Below, piece by piece: positions 23,602-34,260 of a stretch of 64,000 nt of DNA. The DNA comes from Lycorma delicatula (taxonomy: Eukaryota > Arthropoda > Insecta > Hemiptera > Fulgoridae). The stretch is from positions 40,462,153-40,526,152 of the forward strand of contig NC_134465.1 of assembly GCF_047948215.1 (NCBI RefSeq), given 5' to 3'. Numbering within the stretch: the stretch's first letter is position 1; each line of letters begins with the position of its first letter. Under the pieces are notes generated by a model, which saw only the letters and a program-made list of their open reading frames with translations, made no database searches and was not told the origin of the DNA. The translations under genes and the position numbers were made by a program.

Positions 23602-24426
23602 TCATTTTAATTTTTTTTTCTTCCAGTTATTTGACTGATTTGATGCAGCTCTCCAAGATTCCCTATCTGGTGTCAGCCGTTTCATTTCCGTATACCCCCT
23701 ACATCCGACATCCCTAAAGATTTGTTTTACGTATTCCAAACATTGCCTGCTTGCACAATTTTTCCCATCTACCTGTCCCTCCAATATCAAAGCAACTATT
23801 CCAGGATGTCTTAATATGTGGCCTATAAGTCTTTTCTCTTCTTTTAACTATATTTTTCCAAATGCATCTTTCTTCATCAATTTGCCGCAACACCTCTTCA
23901 TTTGTCACTTTATCCACCCATCTGAATTTAAACATTCTCTTAAAGCACCGCACTTCAAAAGCTTCTAATCTTTTCTTTCAGGTACTATGATCATCCAAGT
24001 TTCACTTCCATATAAAGCTGTACTCCAAACATATACTTTCAAAAATGTTTTCCTGACGTTTAAATTAATTTTTAATGTAAGCAAATTATATTTCTGACAA
24101 AGCTCGTTTTGCTTTTGCTATTCAGCATTTTATATTGCTCCTGCTTTATTCATTTTTAGTAATTCTACTTCCCAATTAACAGAATTCTTCTACCTCCATA
24201 AACTATTCTCTTTCTATTTTTATACTCAGTGGTTCATCTACATTTTTTCTACTAGATTTCATTGCTTTCATTTTGTTCTTGTTTATTTCCATGCTGTAGC
24301 TTTTGCGTAGGACTTCATCTATGCCATTCATTGTTTCTTGTAAATCTTTTTTACTCTCAGCTAGAATTACTACTTCATTAGCAAATCATATCATGTTTAT
24401 CTTTTCATCTTGCACTATTACTCCGG
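23602..24426 (-). pseudogene. LINE RT 3' fragment (same family as 36.2 kb)
   Basis: On the minus strand, from the right, a decayed palm motif (FANEVVILAESKKDLQET) appears near 24380, followed by KMKAMKSSRKNVDEPLSIKI, a thumb-like KVYVWSTALYGSETWMI, then MRCFKRMFKFRWVDKVTNEE followed by VLRQIDEERCIWKNIVKR, then EGQVDGKNCASRQCLEYVKQ, and the 3' end ESWRAASNQSN. The final Asp-Asp is replaced by Asn-Glu. It terminates in an A-rich tail (poly-T on plus) at about 23611-23621. Frame changes occur throughout. It is a 5'-truncated insertion. Confidence 0.75.
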
Positions 24427-24430
24427 TGCA

Positions 24431-24536
24431 ATTAGAAGTCTAATTTTAATTATATTCAGCTAATTAAAATTGGAAGTCTAATTTTAATTAGACTCAGCTA
24501 ATTAAAACTGGAAGTCTAATTTTAATTAGCAGAGTC
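24431..24536. repeat. Tandem repeat, ~38-bp unit x ~2.8
   Basis: Units start at about 24431 (degenerate, 32 bp), 24463 (38 bp) and 24501. The core GGAAGTCTAATTTTAATTAG is followed by ACTCAGCTAATTAAAA. Each unit contains TTTTAATT and AATTAAAA, so neighbouring units can also pair as inverted repeats. It abuts the truncated LINE end. Confidence 0.8.
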
Positions 24537-25360
24537 AACCTCTTATATAAATAAATCTCTAATTTATGTACTACGCATTAATAAATAATTTTTTTTGCAA
24601 TCTACCTTTTGTCTCTGCAAAGCATCGTTGTAACTATCATCCAGTGTTTTTCTTCCTTCCATTTCTGTTCTTAAATTTTAAGATAATTCTTTTGAACAGA
24701 AAAAAAATTCAAAATTTTTATCTGGTTCTCTTCAAACTTTTTTAAAATAAAGAAAAAAATTACTTAAAATTCATAAAATAATTCTTTTTAGTCGGCCAAC
24801 AGTTAATAATTGTAGATAAAAAAAAAATTAATGATACATATTCACGAGTAACTTATCCCCAAGAGACAAGTGGATTTAACACAGATTAAAAAAAAAAACA
24901 AATTTTAATAAGTAATAATAAATACGTATCTAACCAACAGATAAAGCATTATTGTTATAATTAAAGAAAAAAATTTAATACACAGAATGTATGTTTTTAT
25001 ACTTAATGCAGTGATGGGTTGTTAGTCAGAGCATATATTTTGAAGTAAACCTCCGTAAAATTTTGATTACAAAATTAAATAGTATTTTGTAACAATCTAA
25101 TAGATTTTTACCGTAATTCTCAAAATACTATTATAAACCACTTCACTAGATATGATATTTAAAAATTTTATTTTTGATACTTTGAAAAATATATTTAAAA
25201 AAATTTTAAAAACATTGTTTTACACATAATTTAGAATCTAAAAATAAACCTATTATTTACCAAATTATTTATGTTTTACAATCAATTAAGACTTTAATAT
25301 TATTAAGGAAAAGGTGAAACATTAGATTTATTTCAGAGACTGTTCTCAAGGAAATTTAAA
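24537..25360. other. AT-rich DNA, no gene seen
   Basis: No TE terminus, domain or repeat was recognised. Confidence 0.5.
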
Positions 25361-25362
25361 CA

Positions 25363-25690
25363 AAATTCAATCAGCGTCTCAGTCAAAAACAGCTGAGTGC
25401 TGCAGTCTGTTCTTTCTTGACCTTATAAATGACCTTCCAAAAAAAATCCCTTTTCTAAAATAATCATATTTGTAGATGATTTATCAGCAACTCTGAGTAA
25501 AAAGATCAAAGTAGAAGTTGTAGAATAAACCATTCAACTGATAACAAAATGGTTTAGTTTTACTGACTCGGGCTATACTCAGCAGAAACTATAACTAATT
25601 GAATGGTTTCAGACGTGGAGGGTAATCCTAAAACTGTTAACTGTAAAAAATTTCTTGGAGTTGTCTTTGATGAAAACTTTGTCCAATCAT
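25363..25690 (+). pseudogene. LINE RT palm fragment (FVDD)
   Basis: The plus strand gives LFFLDLINDLPKKIPFLK, then IIIFVDDLSATLS near 25465-25500, then ITKWFSF and, in the frame opening at 25603, VNCKKFLGVVFDENF. This is the order F-x-x-x-x-N-D-L-P, F-x-D-D, I-x-x-W-F, K-F-L-G-V-x-x-D of Jockey/CR1-type reverse transcriptases. Stops interrupt it. The sequence after DENF (25690-25925) does not continue the domain and is unassigned. Confidence 0.65.
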
Positions 25691-25924
25691 ATTCAGTAAA
25701 TAACAGCTATCCTTGGGAAGGACAAGAGATTGTCGTACGATGTTCTTCTAGACTGTTGGCAGTCCCTGTAGGAGACAATCGACAAGGAAAGATGACATAC
25801 AGGTTGATAAAGTGCGGGTCAGCAGAGGATTTAGTGAGGTCAATTATTAGTTCCTTGTTCCTCGGGCCATGGTTGCTTCAGGTTGGAGCAATGACAACCT
25901 ATGTCTTTATTGTAGTGTGTTAGA

Positions 25925-26395
25925 CATCAAGCACATGCTCTTTCTTCTGTTGAAATAATTGGAAGACAAAAGGGAACATGTGTGGCAGTGATAAGATTGG
26001 TTGACACAGATAGCATAGTCAGCGTTATGCTGTCAGGTGTGGAAAAGTGGCTTGTGGTCTCTGAGATGGTGAAGAACATTATCGGGGGAAAGGAGGCAGA
26101 TGAGTAGGATAAGTGGACAGTCTGCGGGAGTAGGGCGTTCATCTGCACCATCGGATCGTAGATGTACGTCATCTGTTGATGACTGTGGGACTCCACTGAA
26201 TTCCTTATAATCCCTTTCCACAAGAACAGTGCACCAATATCTGCTGGAGACTGTATTACACTTATGGTGGGTCTGATCATCTGTGTGTTGCTGCGAAGGG
26301 GTTTTATTCAGCAAGAGCCAGACACTGCCACCTGCGCAGACAAGTGGAGACCGGGAGAGATTTCCCATCTTCCGATAGAAAAAAAAATAACAGCT
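25925..26395 (+). pseudogene. Possible R1-like LINE C-terminal fragment
   Basis: The plus strand reads VEIIGRQKGTCVAVIRLVDT followed by DSIVSVMLSGVEKWLVVSEM and VKNIIGGKEADE. The L-V-x-x-M-L-x-x-x-x-x-W-x-x-V-x-x-M-x-x-x-I-x-x-x-K-E pattern is what I would expect at the extreme C-terminus of R1-type LINE ORF2. A GRDFPSS-like piece and an A-run (about 26381-26388) follow. No catalytic motif is present. Two overlapping minus-strand ORFs here are shadows. Confidence 0.35.
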
Positions 26396-26900
26396 GCCTG
26401 AGAAAAGAATAATTGTTGTTTTTATACTTTCACAGTCTGTATTGAAACAGTTAGAAATTTAATTTATGTGTATTTATTAACATATCAGTTAGGGAGTAAT
26501 ATTTTGATGATGTTTTACTAATGCTAAAATTATATTCTGCCAAGAAAATTTAATTTTGTGGGCGATGTTCCGTAAAGTTACACAAATATTGTTTTAAAAA
26601 TAATCATTTTCTAGCCCTTCCGTGCATTTATATATTTTCAATTAATCCTACTGGAAATAACTGGTTCTAAAAATGTTAAACAGTTACCTTCTGACTTCGA
26701 TGGATTGGGCAAAATAAACATGATGTGACATTTGATATCATATTACTGGAACTCGATTAATAAATTAAAATCTCTTTTATTATGCTCTAAACTCATGGTT
26801 CTTCTTATTGTTAAAAAATAGTCCATTCTTATTCAATTCATCTTTGTATTTACAATCAGTTACTTCGTAGTTCAGATGGGTTACCTTAAATTTGCAAATT
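26396..26900. other. No gene seen
   Basis: AT-rich sequence with no recognisable feature. Confidence 0.5.
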
Positions 26901-27190
26901 TACTGGGTTGGTCTAGTGGTAAACTTGTCATTGCAAATCAGCTGATTTTGAAGTCAAGAGTTCTAAGGTTCAAATCCTAGTAAAGGCAGTTACTTTTATA
27001 CAAATTTGAATCCAAGATCATGAATTCTAGTGTTCTTTGGTGTAGGGATTCAATTAATCACACATCTCAAGAATGATCGACCTGAGACTTAACAAGACTA
27101 CACTTCATTTATATTCATACATATCAATCCCCATTCATCTTCTGAAGTAATACCTTATGGTGGTTCTGGAGGCTAAACAAAAATGAAAAC
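26901..27190 (+). mobile_element. tRNA-derived SINE, family 1 (old copy)
   Basis: TACTGGGTTGGTCTAGTGGT (A box), GGTTCAAATCCTAGTAAAGG (B box), then GGTGTAGGGATTCAATTAAT, CACACATCTCAAGAAT, ATCAATCCCCATTCATCTTC and an A-rich end. Compared with the 39.4-kb copy, CpG sites have become TG or CA: CGCGTC is now TTGTCA, GTCGAG is now GTCAAG and ATCGTGG is now ATCATGA. The pattern fits long exposure to CpG decay. No target-site duplication is clear. Confidence 0.9.
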
Positions 27191-27935
27191 TAAAATTTTC
27201 AAAAACCCTGATACACTAGATTTTCCAATTCTAGCTATGCTGCTGCAACAGCAAAAAATACTGATTGAAATAATTTATAGATGAATATAACATAATGTGA
27301 AAAAGATACCACATTAAAAGGTTCATAGTTCAAGAGTGATTTGAATTCAAATAGTTTGTGAGTCCAAGAGATCTTTTAATTCTCAAATTTTCTTGAAAGA
27401 CATGCAAATTAAAACAAACATACCTACAAATTATTTGTAGATCTTGAAGATACATGTAATAGTTTGAAATGAGGTAAAATTTTAAACAAAGAAACAATTT
27501 AAAATTACAGATTTTTTTTAGACAAACCAAACCAAATTGAATAAACTAGCCATCTTCAGTGACTAGTGCTAGTTTTGTTTTCATGTCGGTGTCTGATTTT
27601 GTTACTGTTTGTGGTATATTTTTTAATTAGGCAAACATATATTCTGAATGTAATCAAAAAGGGTGTGGGGATTTAAATGGTGCAGATGTTTGTTCATTAA
27701 ATTTATTATTATTGCTCATGTTTACATAGTTCAAGTTTGTTTGTTGACGTCATCCTTTTTTGTTTATTTACAGAATATTAAGATTGACAATGATGGTGAA
27801 TTTGTGATTTTTGTTTTTAAATCCCTGTTACTGTTTTGCTTCTAAGCACTTAATAAATGCGAAGCTTATCATTATTATTAAATATTAATTTGTTTATGTA
27901 TACTCCTATCTGAAGTATAATATCCATCTCTTGGG
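27191..27935. other. No gene seen
   Basis: Small ORFs at 27330-27530 (minus) and 27663-27845 have no domain; no TE feature recognised. Confidence 0.5.
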
Positions 27936-28345
27936 GCTTTCTCAAAAAGTCAAAACGAGTTTTCAAGTTAGAAAAATGAGCTACAGAAGTACATTTAACA
28001 CCTTGAAAGTATGAATTATGTAGGACGATATTTCAAAACATAACAATTTTTAATTATCCTTGTGTTTATATTTGTTGATGTGCAATCTTTGCTAATAAGA
28101 ATAATAACTTATTCTTAAAAAAATAAAAATATTCACCTCTATCAAACCACACAACAGAAATTTTTTCATCATGTAACTCGGAAAAATACTTTGGCTTATG
28201 AAAAAGGGCCTTATTTTTATGTTTCCAGTGACATTTTTAATAAATTACCGAACTGTTTAAAAATTCTTCCCGCCAATCTATTTAAAATAGATTTATAGAT
28301 TACATTTAAAGACTTTACTTTATAAAAAATAATTTCCCTTAATAA
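27936..28345 (+). pseudogene. Jockey/CR1-type LINE C-terminal fragment
   Basis: One frame reads RKNTLAYEKGPYFYVSSDIF followed by NKLPNCLKILPANLFKIDL near 28170-28300. It resembles the terminal K-G-P-x-x-x-x-x-x-x-F-N-K-L-P-x-x-L-K-x-L-x-x-x-x-F-K stretch of Jockey/CR1-type LINE proteins. A related but more decayed copy lies at 61.54-61.9 kb: both share TCTCAAAAAG, TGCAATCTTTGCTAA and GCTTATGAAAA/GCTTACGAAAA in the same order. A poly-A run (28349-28360) closes this copy. Confidence 0.6.
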
Positions 28346-28529
28346 TTAAAAAAAAAAAAATGTAATAAACTGGATTCTTTGTATTCCTGTAAATGCGTGC
28401 ATAAATACGTGTTCAAATATTTTTCAGTTCTATTTTCATAATCGTAAATTATTATTTATTTTTATATAGTATCTTAATTTTTTTTATTAATTATATTTCG
28501 TGAATTTTAGTACAATAAATTTGTACTAA

Positions 28530-29815
28530 TAATCTTCGTGAGAACGGTACACTTCCGAAAGCTCATGTTTCATCTAAACATCAACCAGTACACGATAATG
28601 AGAGGGAAAACATTCTTTAGGTGGTACAGTTTATTCGTTCAACGATCACACGAAGAATTACTACACGACTCAACATACACAAACTACAGTACGGAGGATA
28701 TTACATGCTCACGGACTGTGTCCTTATCATGTTCAGAAAGTTGCTCGGTGACGGTGTCAGACGACTGCAGTTTTTATCAAAGGATTAACAATTAATTACC
28801 TCGTAATTCCGTTCATACTATATTCTGATGAAGCTACCTTTTACCCGTAATGTCATAAACAACACAAGGAATTCATATCGGTAGTCTGAAGAAACTCCAC
28901 ATGCTGTAATGCTGTAATGAAATTTCCAACAATTTTTGGCGAACGTTTACTGCAGCACGATAGAGAATCAATTAATAAGCACCTTAATATTAGAACAACG
29001 TGTCACGGGGAGAAATTATCTGGAATATTTAAACAATGAATTTCGTATAGTGCTTCAAAATTTCTCATTGGCGAAACGAATTGAAATGTAACATCAATTT
29101 GATAGAGTACCAACACATTTCACGAATGAAGAAAACACAATTCTTAGCAAAATTTACTGGTAAATGGATTGGACGTAGAGAGCCGATAAATTGGCCGTCA
29201 GATCACCAAATCTTCCTTTCATAGATTACTGTTTGTGGATGCATGAAATGGGAGTTATACAGAAAAAAGTGGGCCCACGTGATAAGGTGAACACTAGCAT
29301 TCACAATGTTGTTGCCTTCATTGAGGAACGCGAAGATATCGTTAGGTTGGCAACAGAAAATGTAAGGAGTTGAAAAGTGCATCGATGTTAGCGGTGGAAT
29401 TTTCGAACATTTATTGTAAAATTATATCTAAAGTATTGTTTATAATAATGAAAGTTTTTTTCATAGACGTTTTAAATAAATTTTCTCAGAATTAAAAATA
29501 CTTCATTCTAAAAAAACGTGTCTTTCGTCACTGAATTTTTCCGTTTTACTTTGGGTATCATGAAAACTGGACCTGTTTTATTCGATTTTAAGGATTTTAA
29601 AAATCATAAGAACCCTCATGTTTACCTCTTATAGCGTCTTAAAAATTTCAGTACGATCTCACTTCACCGGGAGAACTGAAATCTGAGCGAAATTTTTCCT
29701 AGCCGTAACTCGAAAACAAGTTTTTCGGAAATATGTTTGTATGAACGTTTTTCCTTTTTTCAAGCTCTAGAATGAGTTTCCAAATTATTCCCTTTTCCTC
29801 CTGAATCACTCTGTA
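28530..29815 (+). mobile_element. DDE transposon, 5'-truncated copy 1
   Basis: Carries the catalytic and C-terminal parts of a Tc1/mariner-superfamily transposase (about 28545-29418), then a roughly 400-bp 3' region ending TGAATCACTCTGTA at 29815. Reverse-complemented, that end begins TACAGAGTGATTC, a plausible terminal inverted repeat. No matching left end is present, so the 5' part is missing. The 3' region shares an ordered block (AAAAATTTCAGT, TTCACCGGG, CTGAAATC, GAGC, TAACTCG, TATGAACTTTT/TATGAACGTTT) with copy 2. Confidence 0.65.
28545..29418 (+). pseudogene. DDE transposase pseudogene (SDEATF type)
   Basis: Frame-shifted blocks in order: TDCVLIMFRKLLGDGVRRLQ, YSDEATFY near 28821 (first catalytic Asp), FQQFLANVYCST, LEQRVTGRNYLEYLNNEFR, FDRVPTHFTNEEN (second acidic block, near 29097), RSPNLPFIDYCLW (third, near 29215), then MHEMGVIQKKVGPRDKVN and the terminal IDVSGGIFEHLL ending at about 29418. 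The S-D-E-A-T-F, D-x-x-P-x-H-F and P-x-x-D-Y-x-L-W series identifies a DDE_3-like transposase common in insects. Many stops; inactive. Confidence 0.75.
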
Positions 29816-30860
29816 CGGAGTAGGCGAGAAGTCCTTTTACACTGTAATAAATCCCAACTTAATTGAGCTCTACTTCTGCCAATTTTCACGGCTGAAATCG
29901 CTCACTACTGCTAGAAAAGGTGGAAAGGATAAGGCGTGGTTGGGATCGTATGGTGTGTTCTGACGTGGTGGGATGACCCTTAGTCGCAGTCGAGTGTGGA
30001 AGGATGACGGATACGAATGTGTTCACTGTCGAAGAGTTTATTTTGTGTGCGAATCTACGAACGTCCACACACCGGTAAAATATTGGAGTACATTATGAAT
30101 GATTTCTTTATGCATTTTGGGAAATTGTCACCATCACGAAAAACGTTACTAACAAGGGGCTTTTGTAACGGGAAATGTTCTTGATATGCTACGCAGCGAG
30201 AAGCCGAGCACTCGAGTTGAGACATGTGCTGCTGTGGAGGCATCTATTCAACGATCACCGATTTCATGGTGATCGATTTCATCTCTGCAAGCCAAAAGTC
30301 CTGCAGAGTTAGCCATTCTAAGATACGTTTTATATACATAAATACGTATGCACATATATTATTAACTAGCACTTGGTCTAGTGTACTGTTTCTAAACAAA
30401 ATTCCAATTTTTCTAACTTTACTTTGTTTAATTCAACTTATCCTACAATATTTTGTTCAGATTTACATTTTCTACAAGTATTATTTAAATTCTTATGTAT
30501 TTATTACCCATTTAACAAAGTTATTGTACGTCAAATACATAAAAAAAAAACAACAGCGTTTTTTACCCTAATATATTGGTTTTCACCCCAGATTTCTCAA
30601 AAACTACTGCAATATGTTTCTGGAATCTATTTTATTCGATTTATCAGGCCTAAGATCTTAAGAAATCACTAATTTTGTTTTCCTAATTAAGTCCTAAAAA
30701 TTTCAGTCAGACCTTATTTCACCGGGTTAGCTGAAATCCGAGCTTTCAATAATTGTAACTCGCCAACGAAGCATTTTGGGACATGTTTATATGAACTTTT
30801 TCTATTATTTTCAGGAGTAGAATAATAGGTTGTGAAAGTCCCGAGAGAACTTCGTGATAA
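29816..30860 (+). mobile_element. DDE transposon copy 2, internally deleted
   Basis: Starts directly after copy 1. It retains the N-terminal helix-turn-helix coding part (30001-30330), then jumps through about 250 bp of AT-rich DNA to the family's 3' block at about 30590-30850 (AAAAATTTCAGTCAG, TTCACCGGGTTAGCTGAAAT). The catalytic core present in copy 1 is absent. Whether the two copies inserted independently or arose by rearrangement cannot be decided from sequence alone. Confidence 0.5.
30001..30330 (+). pseudogene. DDE transposase N-terminus (HTH) pseudogene
   Basis: Plus-strand pieces: TNVFTVEEFILCANLRTS from about 30008, then GNVLDMLRSEKPSTRVETCA followed by AVEASIQRSPISWRSISSLQ near 30170-30290. 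The G-x-V-x-D-x-x-R-x-x-x-P-S-T-R-V-E-T-x-x-A-V-E-x-S-I-Q-R-S-P pattern is the linker between the two helix-turn-helix units in this insect transposase family. Frameshifts separate the pieces. Minus-strand ORFs in the same interval are shadows. Confidence 0.6.
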
Positions 30861-30871
30861 AATTTGTGCGA

Positions 30872-30938
30872 GTATATAAATTATATATATATATATATAT
30901 AATTTATATACTATATATATATATAGTATATAAAACAA
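30872..30938. repeat. (TA)n palindromic microsatellite
   Basis: Two successive TA-rich palindromes, AAATTATATAT...ATATAATTT and TATATACTATAT...ATATAGTATATA. Composition-driven cruciform-prone DNA. Confidence 0.85.
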
Positions 30939-33785
30939 AAAGCTTAATTAATAGTTGAAATTTCGCGCCTATTCGAATTTCGATCATAAAACGACTTATT
31001 TGCAAAATCTATCTGTACATATTGATTTAGTGGTAAAAGCTACGTTAGATTATTTAAACGATTAAAATCTATTTAAATGCGTTGTAATATATTCTTTTTT
31101 TATCTAGATAGAGATTAACGAGTTTTTTACGCGCTAATGTTGGTATACATGATTATCAGGTGATCGTAATCAATCGTGCGACACAGCTGACCCTAAGAAA
31201 GTGAATTAATATTAATTTACCGACAGTGTAATTATGTGGGGATGTACGTATCGGTTACACTAGCGTTGTCTGGGATATTGAGATTCGGAATTCGTTGTTA
31301 AGATTTGTTTGCTATTAATTGAACCTATGAAGTAAGTGGATATTATTGTTTTTATTATTGTCGCGTAGTTATTTTGATTAATTAGGCGTTATTATTACTA
31401 GAGATAAAATTTCTTTAATTCATATAATTGCGAATGTTTATCACAATAATATTTATTGTATTTTCCTAATTTATATTTACATTTTCCAAGCAGTAGTCAT
31501 TAAAGTTTAATTAATAATTTACTGTTGTAATTTAGTAATACCGGTACCTCGGCGTTTATTTAGATAACATTTTTCGGCGTTTTATTTATAACCAATTTTG
31601 GATTCACAGAGTTTTATTGTATAATTTCGTGTGGTTAATGGGAGTACGTGTGTTTTTAATTCATATTGGGAGTATCTTGCAGATTTTAAAAACAGGAATA
31701 CTGTTTAAAAATAAGTATTATAAAATAATTATGTTTAACTTTTCCGCGATTTTTATTTTGCCTTATTGTAATGTATTGCATTGTTTACATTTTCTAAAGT
31801 TGCTGTAGCATTTGTTGAAAACTGTAAACTGCGTTGTATATACATAATATTTTATTTATTTATTTTCTTTAAATTTATGTATATATCAATTTTTTACTTT
31901 TGTAGTTGTGTTTTGACGCGTGTAAATTTATAACTAGTTTTACTAAGGTACTTGAATTTAGATATTTTTCCTTTTAATTAAGTAACTGAAAAGTTATTTT
32001 AGAAAGAGTAGGTGGTTCTTTTTATTTCCTGCACTACTAGTTTTTCCAAAATTTAGATCTAACTATTTGGCCGACTTTCGTTAGTTTTCTGATAATAGTG
32101 TTGCATTAGATAAATTGTTGTATTTATATATTGAAACAGTTGTAATGTACTAGCTATGAATTACTTGTTGTAATTTGGTAAAATTGTAATTTTTCTAGCC
32201 GGTTGAAATTAGGTAAATTGTAATTTTTACATGTATTTTGTTAGGGGTTTCACTCATAACTTAAGGAAGATATTCTTTTTTTTATTTACGTCTTGCACTA
32301 CCTCTTGTTTGACTCAAATAATGATGTAGAACTAAACTCTGCCTTGGAACTATTACCTGTTGAAATTAATTTATGTATATACATGAATTTATTTTGAATT
32401 TGAACTGGGAAAGTAAGTGTAGATTAAAAACATTATATGGTGGACACAGTGTATTAGGCTATAGGCAAGACATTTGTTTCTTGCTTTCATGTCAACTTGT
32501 GCATTTTGCTGTTGTTATATAATAAACAAAATTACAAATTGGCTTAATTTAAAAAATAGACTTCCTTAAACAGGTGGCTTTGTTGAGTTCAGTTATCCAA
32601 ATCGTACTTTGATTAATCGCCACTTGTTAATTTTGCTTTTAACTGTGTATACCATTATTGTCTTCCATTTGATTAGCATTACTCTAATTTGGGTACTGTT
32701 GTAAGGAAGAGGGGTATTCTCCAAATGAAAGGTTAATTGAACATTGCAACATTATCGAGGATTATAATACAGCCTGACCATGAGTTTCACATCCAAAAGT
32801 CTTAAATGTTTAAGAAACGGTTTTTGCTATGGCCCAATTTCCTTAAGTTTTGATGATAATAGGATCTTCAAATATAAGAAGATGCTCAACTAACCATTCT
32901 TCTGTAGACAAGGTGACCGATATCTTCAAATAACTGAGCAAACATCATTTATATATGAACTAAAGAGTTATACCATCCACCCAGGTCTGGTTAGGTGAAC
33001 TGAATGTATTTCTTGCCCTGTCTTACTTCCAGAGGTGGACCATCAACATTGATGTAAGACACTCTTTTCAAGGCAACATTGAGTAAACAAAATATCATGT
33101 GTTGCTGATTATCAAAAATCATTTTAAATTAATTTAAGTTAATGCAAACTGGAACCAATTTTATCACACCTTGTAGTACCAGCTGAAAAAGAATATTTAA
33201 AAAATCTGATCTTTCTCAATTGCAAAGTTGTTAAAAATTTGTTGTAAATTTTGCTTAATTTTATTGTGTTACTTGGTTTTCCAAGAAGCATAACGATTAA
33301 AATTTGATGAAGCTTATAAAAGTTCAGTAGTTATAATCATAAATAATTCAATTTAAAAATTTGTAAAAATAAAACATTATATTCTCTTGATTAAGCCTTG
33401 AGTTTACGCGATGAATTTTACAAACGAAAAAATTCTCTGTAAAAATCTTATAAATGAGAAGTATAAAATGATTATAATTTGAAATTGTTTGTGTTTTAGA
33501 AATTAAAATACAAAAATATGTCAATTGCTTAGTAATGCAGTGCTAAATAATATTGTAAAAATACAACTTATTAAAATTAATAGAAAAAAAGAATTTGTTA
33601 ATCTTAATATTTTAATGTTACAAACAATAAATGTAAAGTGAAACTTTACAATTTTTATTAAGATGCAGCATACATACACATAGATAGTTCTTTTTAGAGA
33701 CAATTTTTGCATGTATGTGGATGTTATTGTAAGAATTTTGATAAAATTTCGTTTGAGATAAAATATAATCATCAATATTTATAAA
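30939..33785. other. No gene or TE identified
   Basis: Moderately AT-rich sequence. Small ORFs (31617-31808, 33521-33775 minus) have no domain. Nothing recognised. Confidence 0.5.
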
Positions 33786-34260
33786 AACAAAGCGTCATGA
33801 CTGACTGACCGACTCATCAGCACACAGTTCAAACCGCTTTTCATGGGTAGGTGAATTTTGGAGGATTGATTGTGTTTTTAACATATGGACCCATTAGGGA
33901 AGGATTCTGGAGAACTGAAAGAGTGAAAAGAGGGGTAAAGTTCTGTATCTCAGGAATTGAAGTTAGTCATAAAAAACTGTTTTTAGACTTTCTTTGTAAA
34001 GAAAAAAAAGCACGTGTTTTACCATTTTAAAAAAATCCATTTTGAGGGGTGGCAAAGGAGGTACAGTTTTTCGTGAAAATGTTTTATCGCGTTAATTAAA
34101 GATGTATAAACATGAAAACTGGTTTTCTTTGAAAACAAAAAGGTACATGTTTCATAGTTTTTCAAAAATCCAGTTTGAGGAGGGGCAAGGGAGAGAACCA
34201 AAATTTTATATTTAAATTTTAAATCTCAACACTATTTAATGAATAACGATTGTATTCTTG
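33786..34260. repeat. Unclassified repeat-like block
   Basis: Begins with CATGACTGACTGACCGACTC, a tetranucleotide-like start common in insect repeats. It holds two diverged copies of a module of about 130 bp: AAAAATCCATTTTGAGGGGT at 34028 and AAAAATCCAGTTTGAGGAGG at 34165, each preceded by a TTTCTTTG-AAA-GAAAA stretch. No coding capacity; family unknown. Confidence 0.45.

Noticed and set aside
24431..24536. CRISPR-like array
   Set aside because: Tandem units without spacers in eukaryotic DNA; a minisatellite.
25927..26368. Two overlapping minus-strand ORFs of 111 and 117 codons
   Set aside because: Antisense to a plus-strand LINE-like C-terminal fragment; no recognisable domain in either frame.
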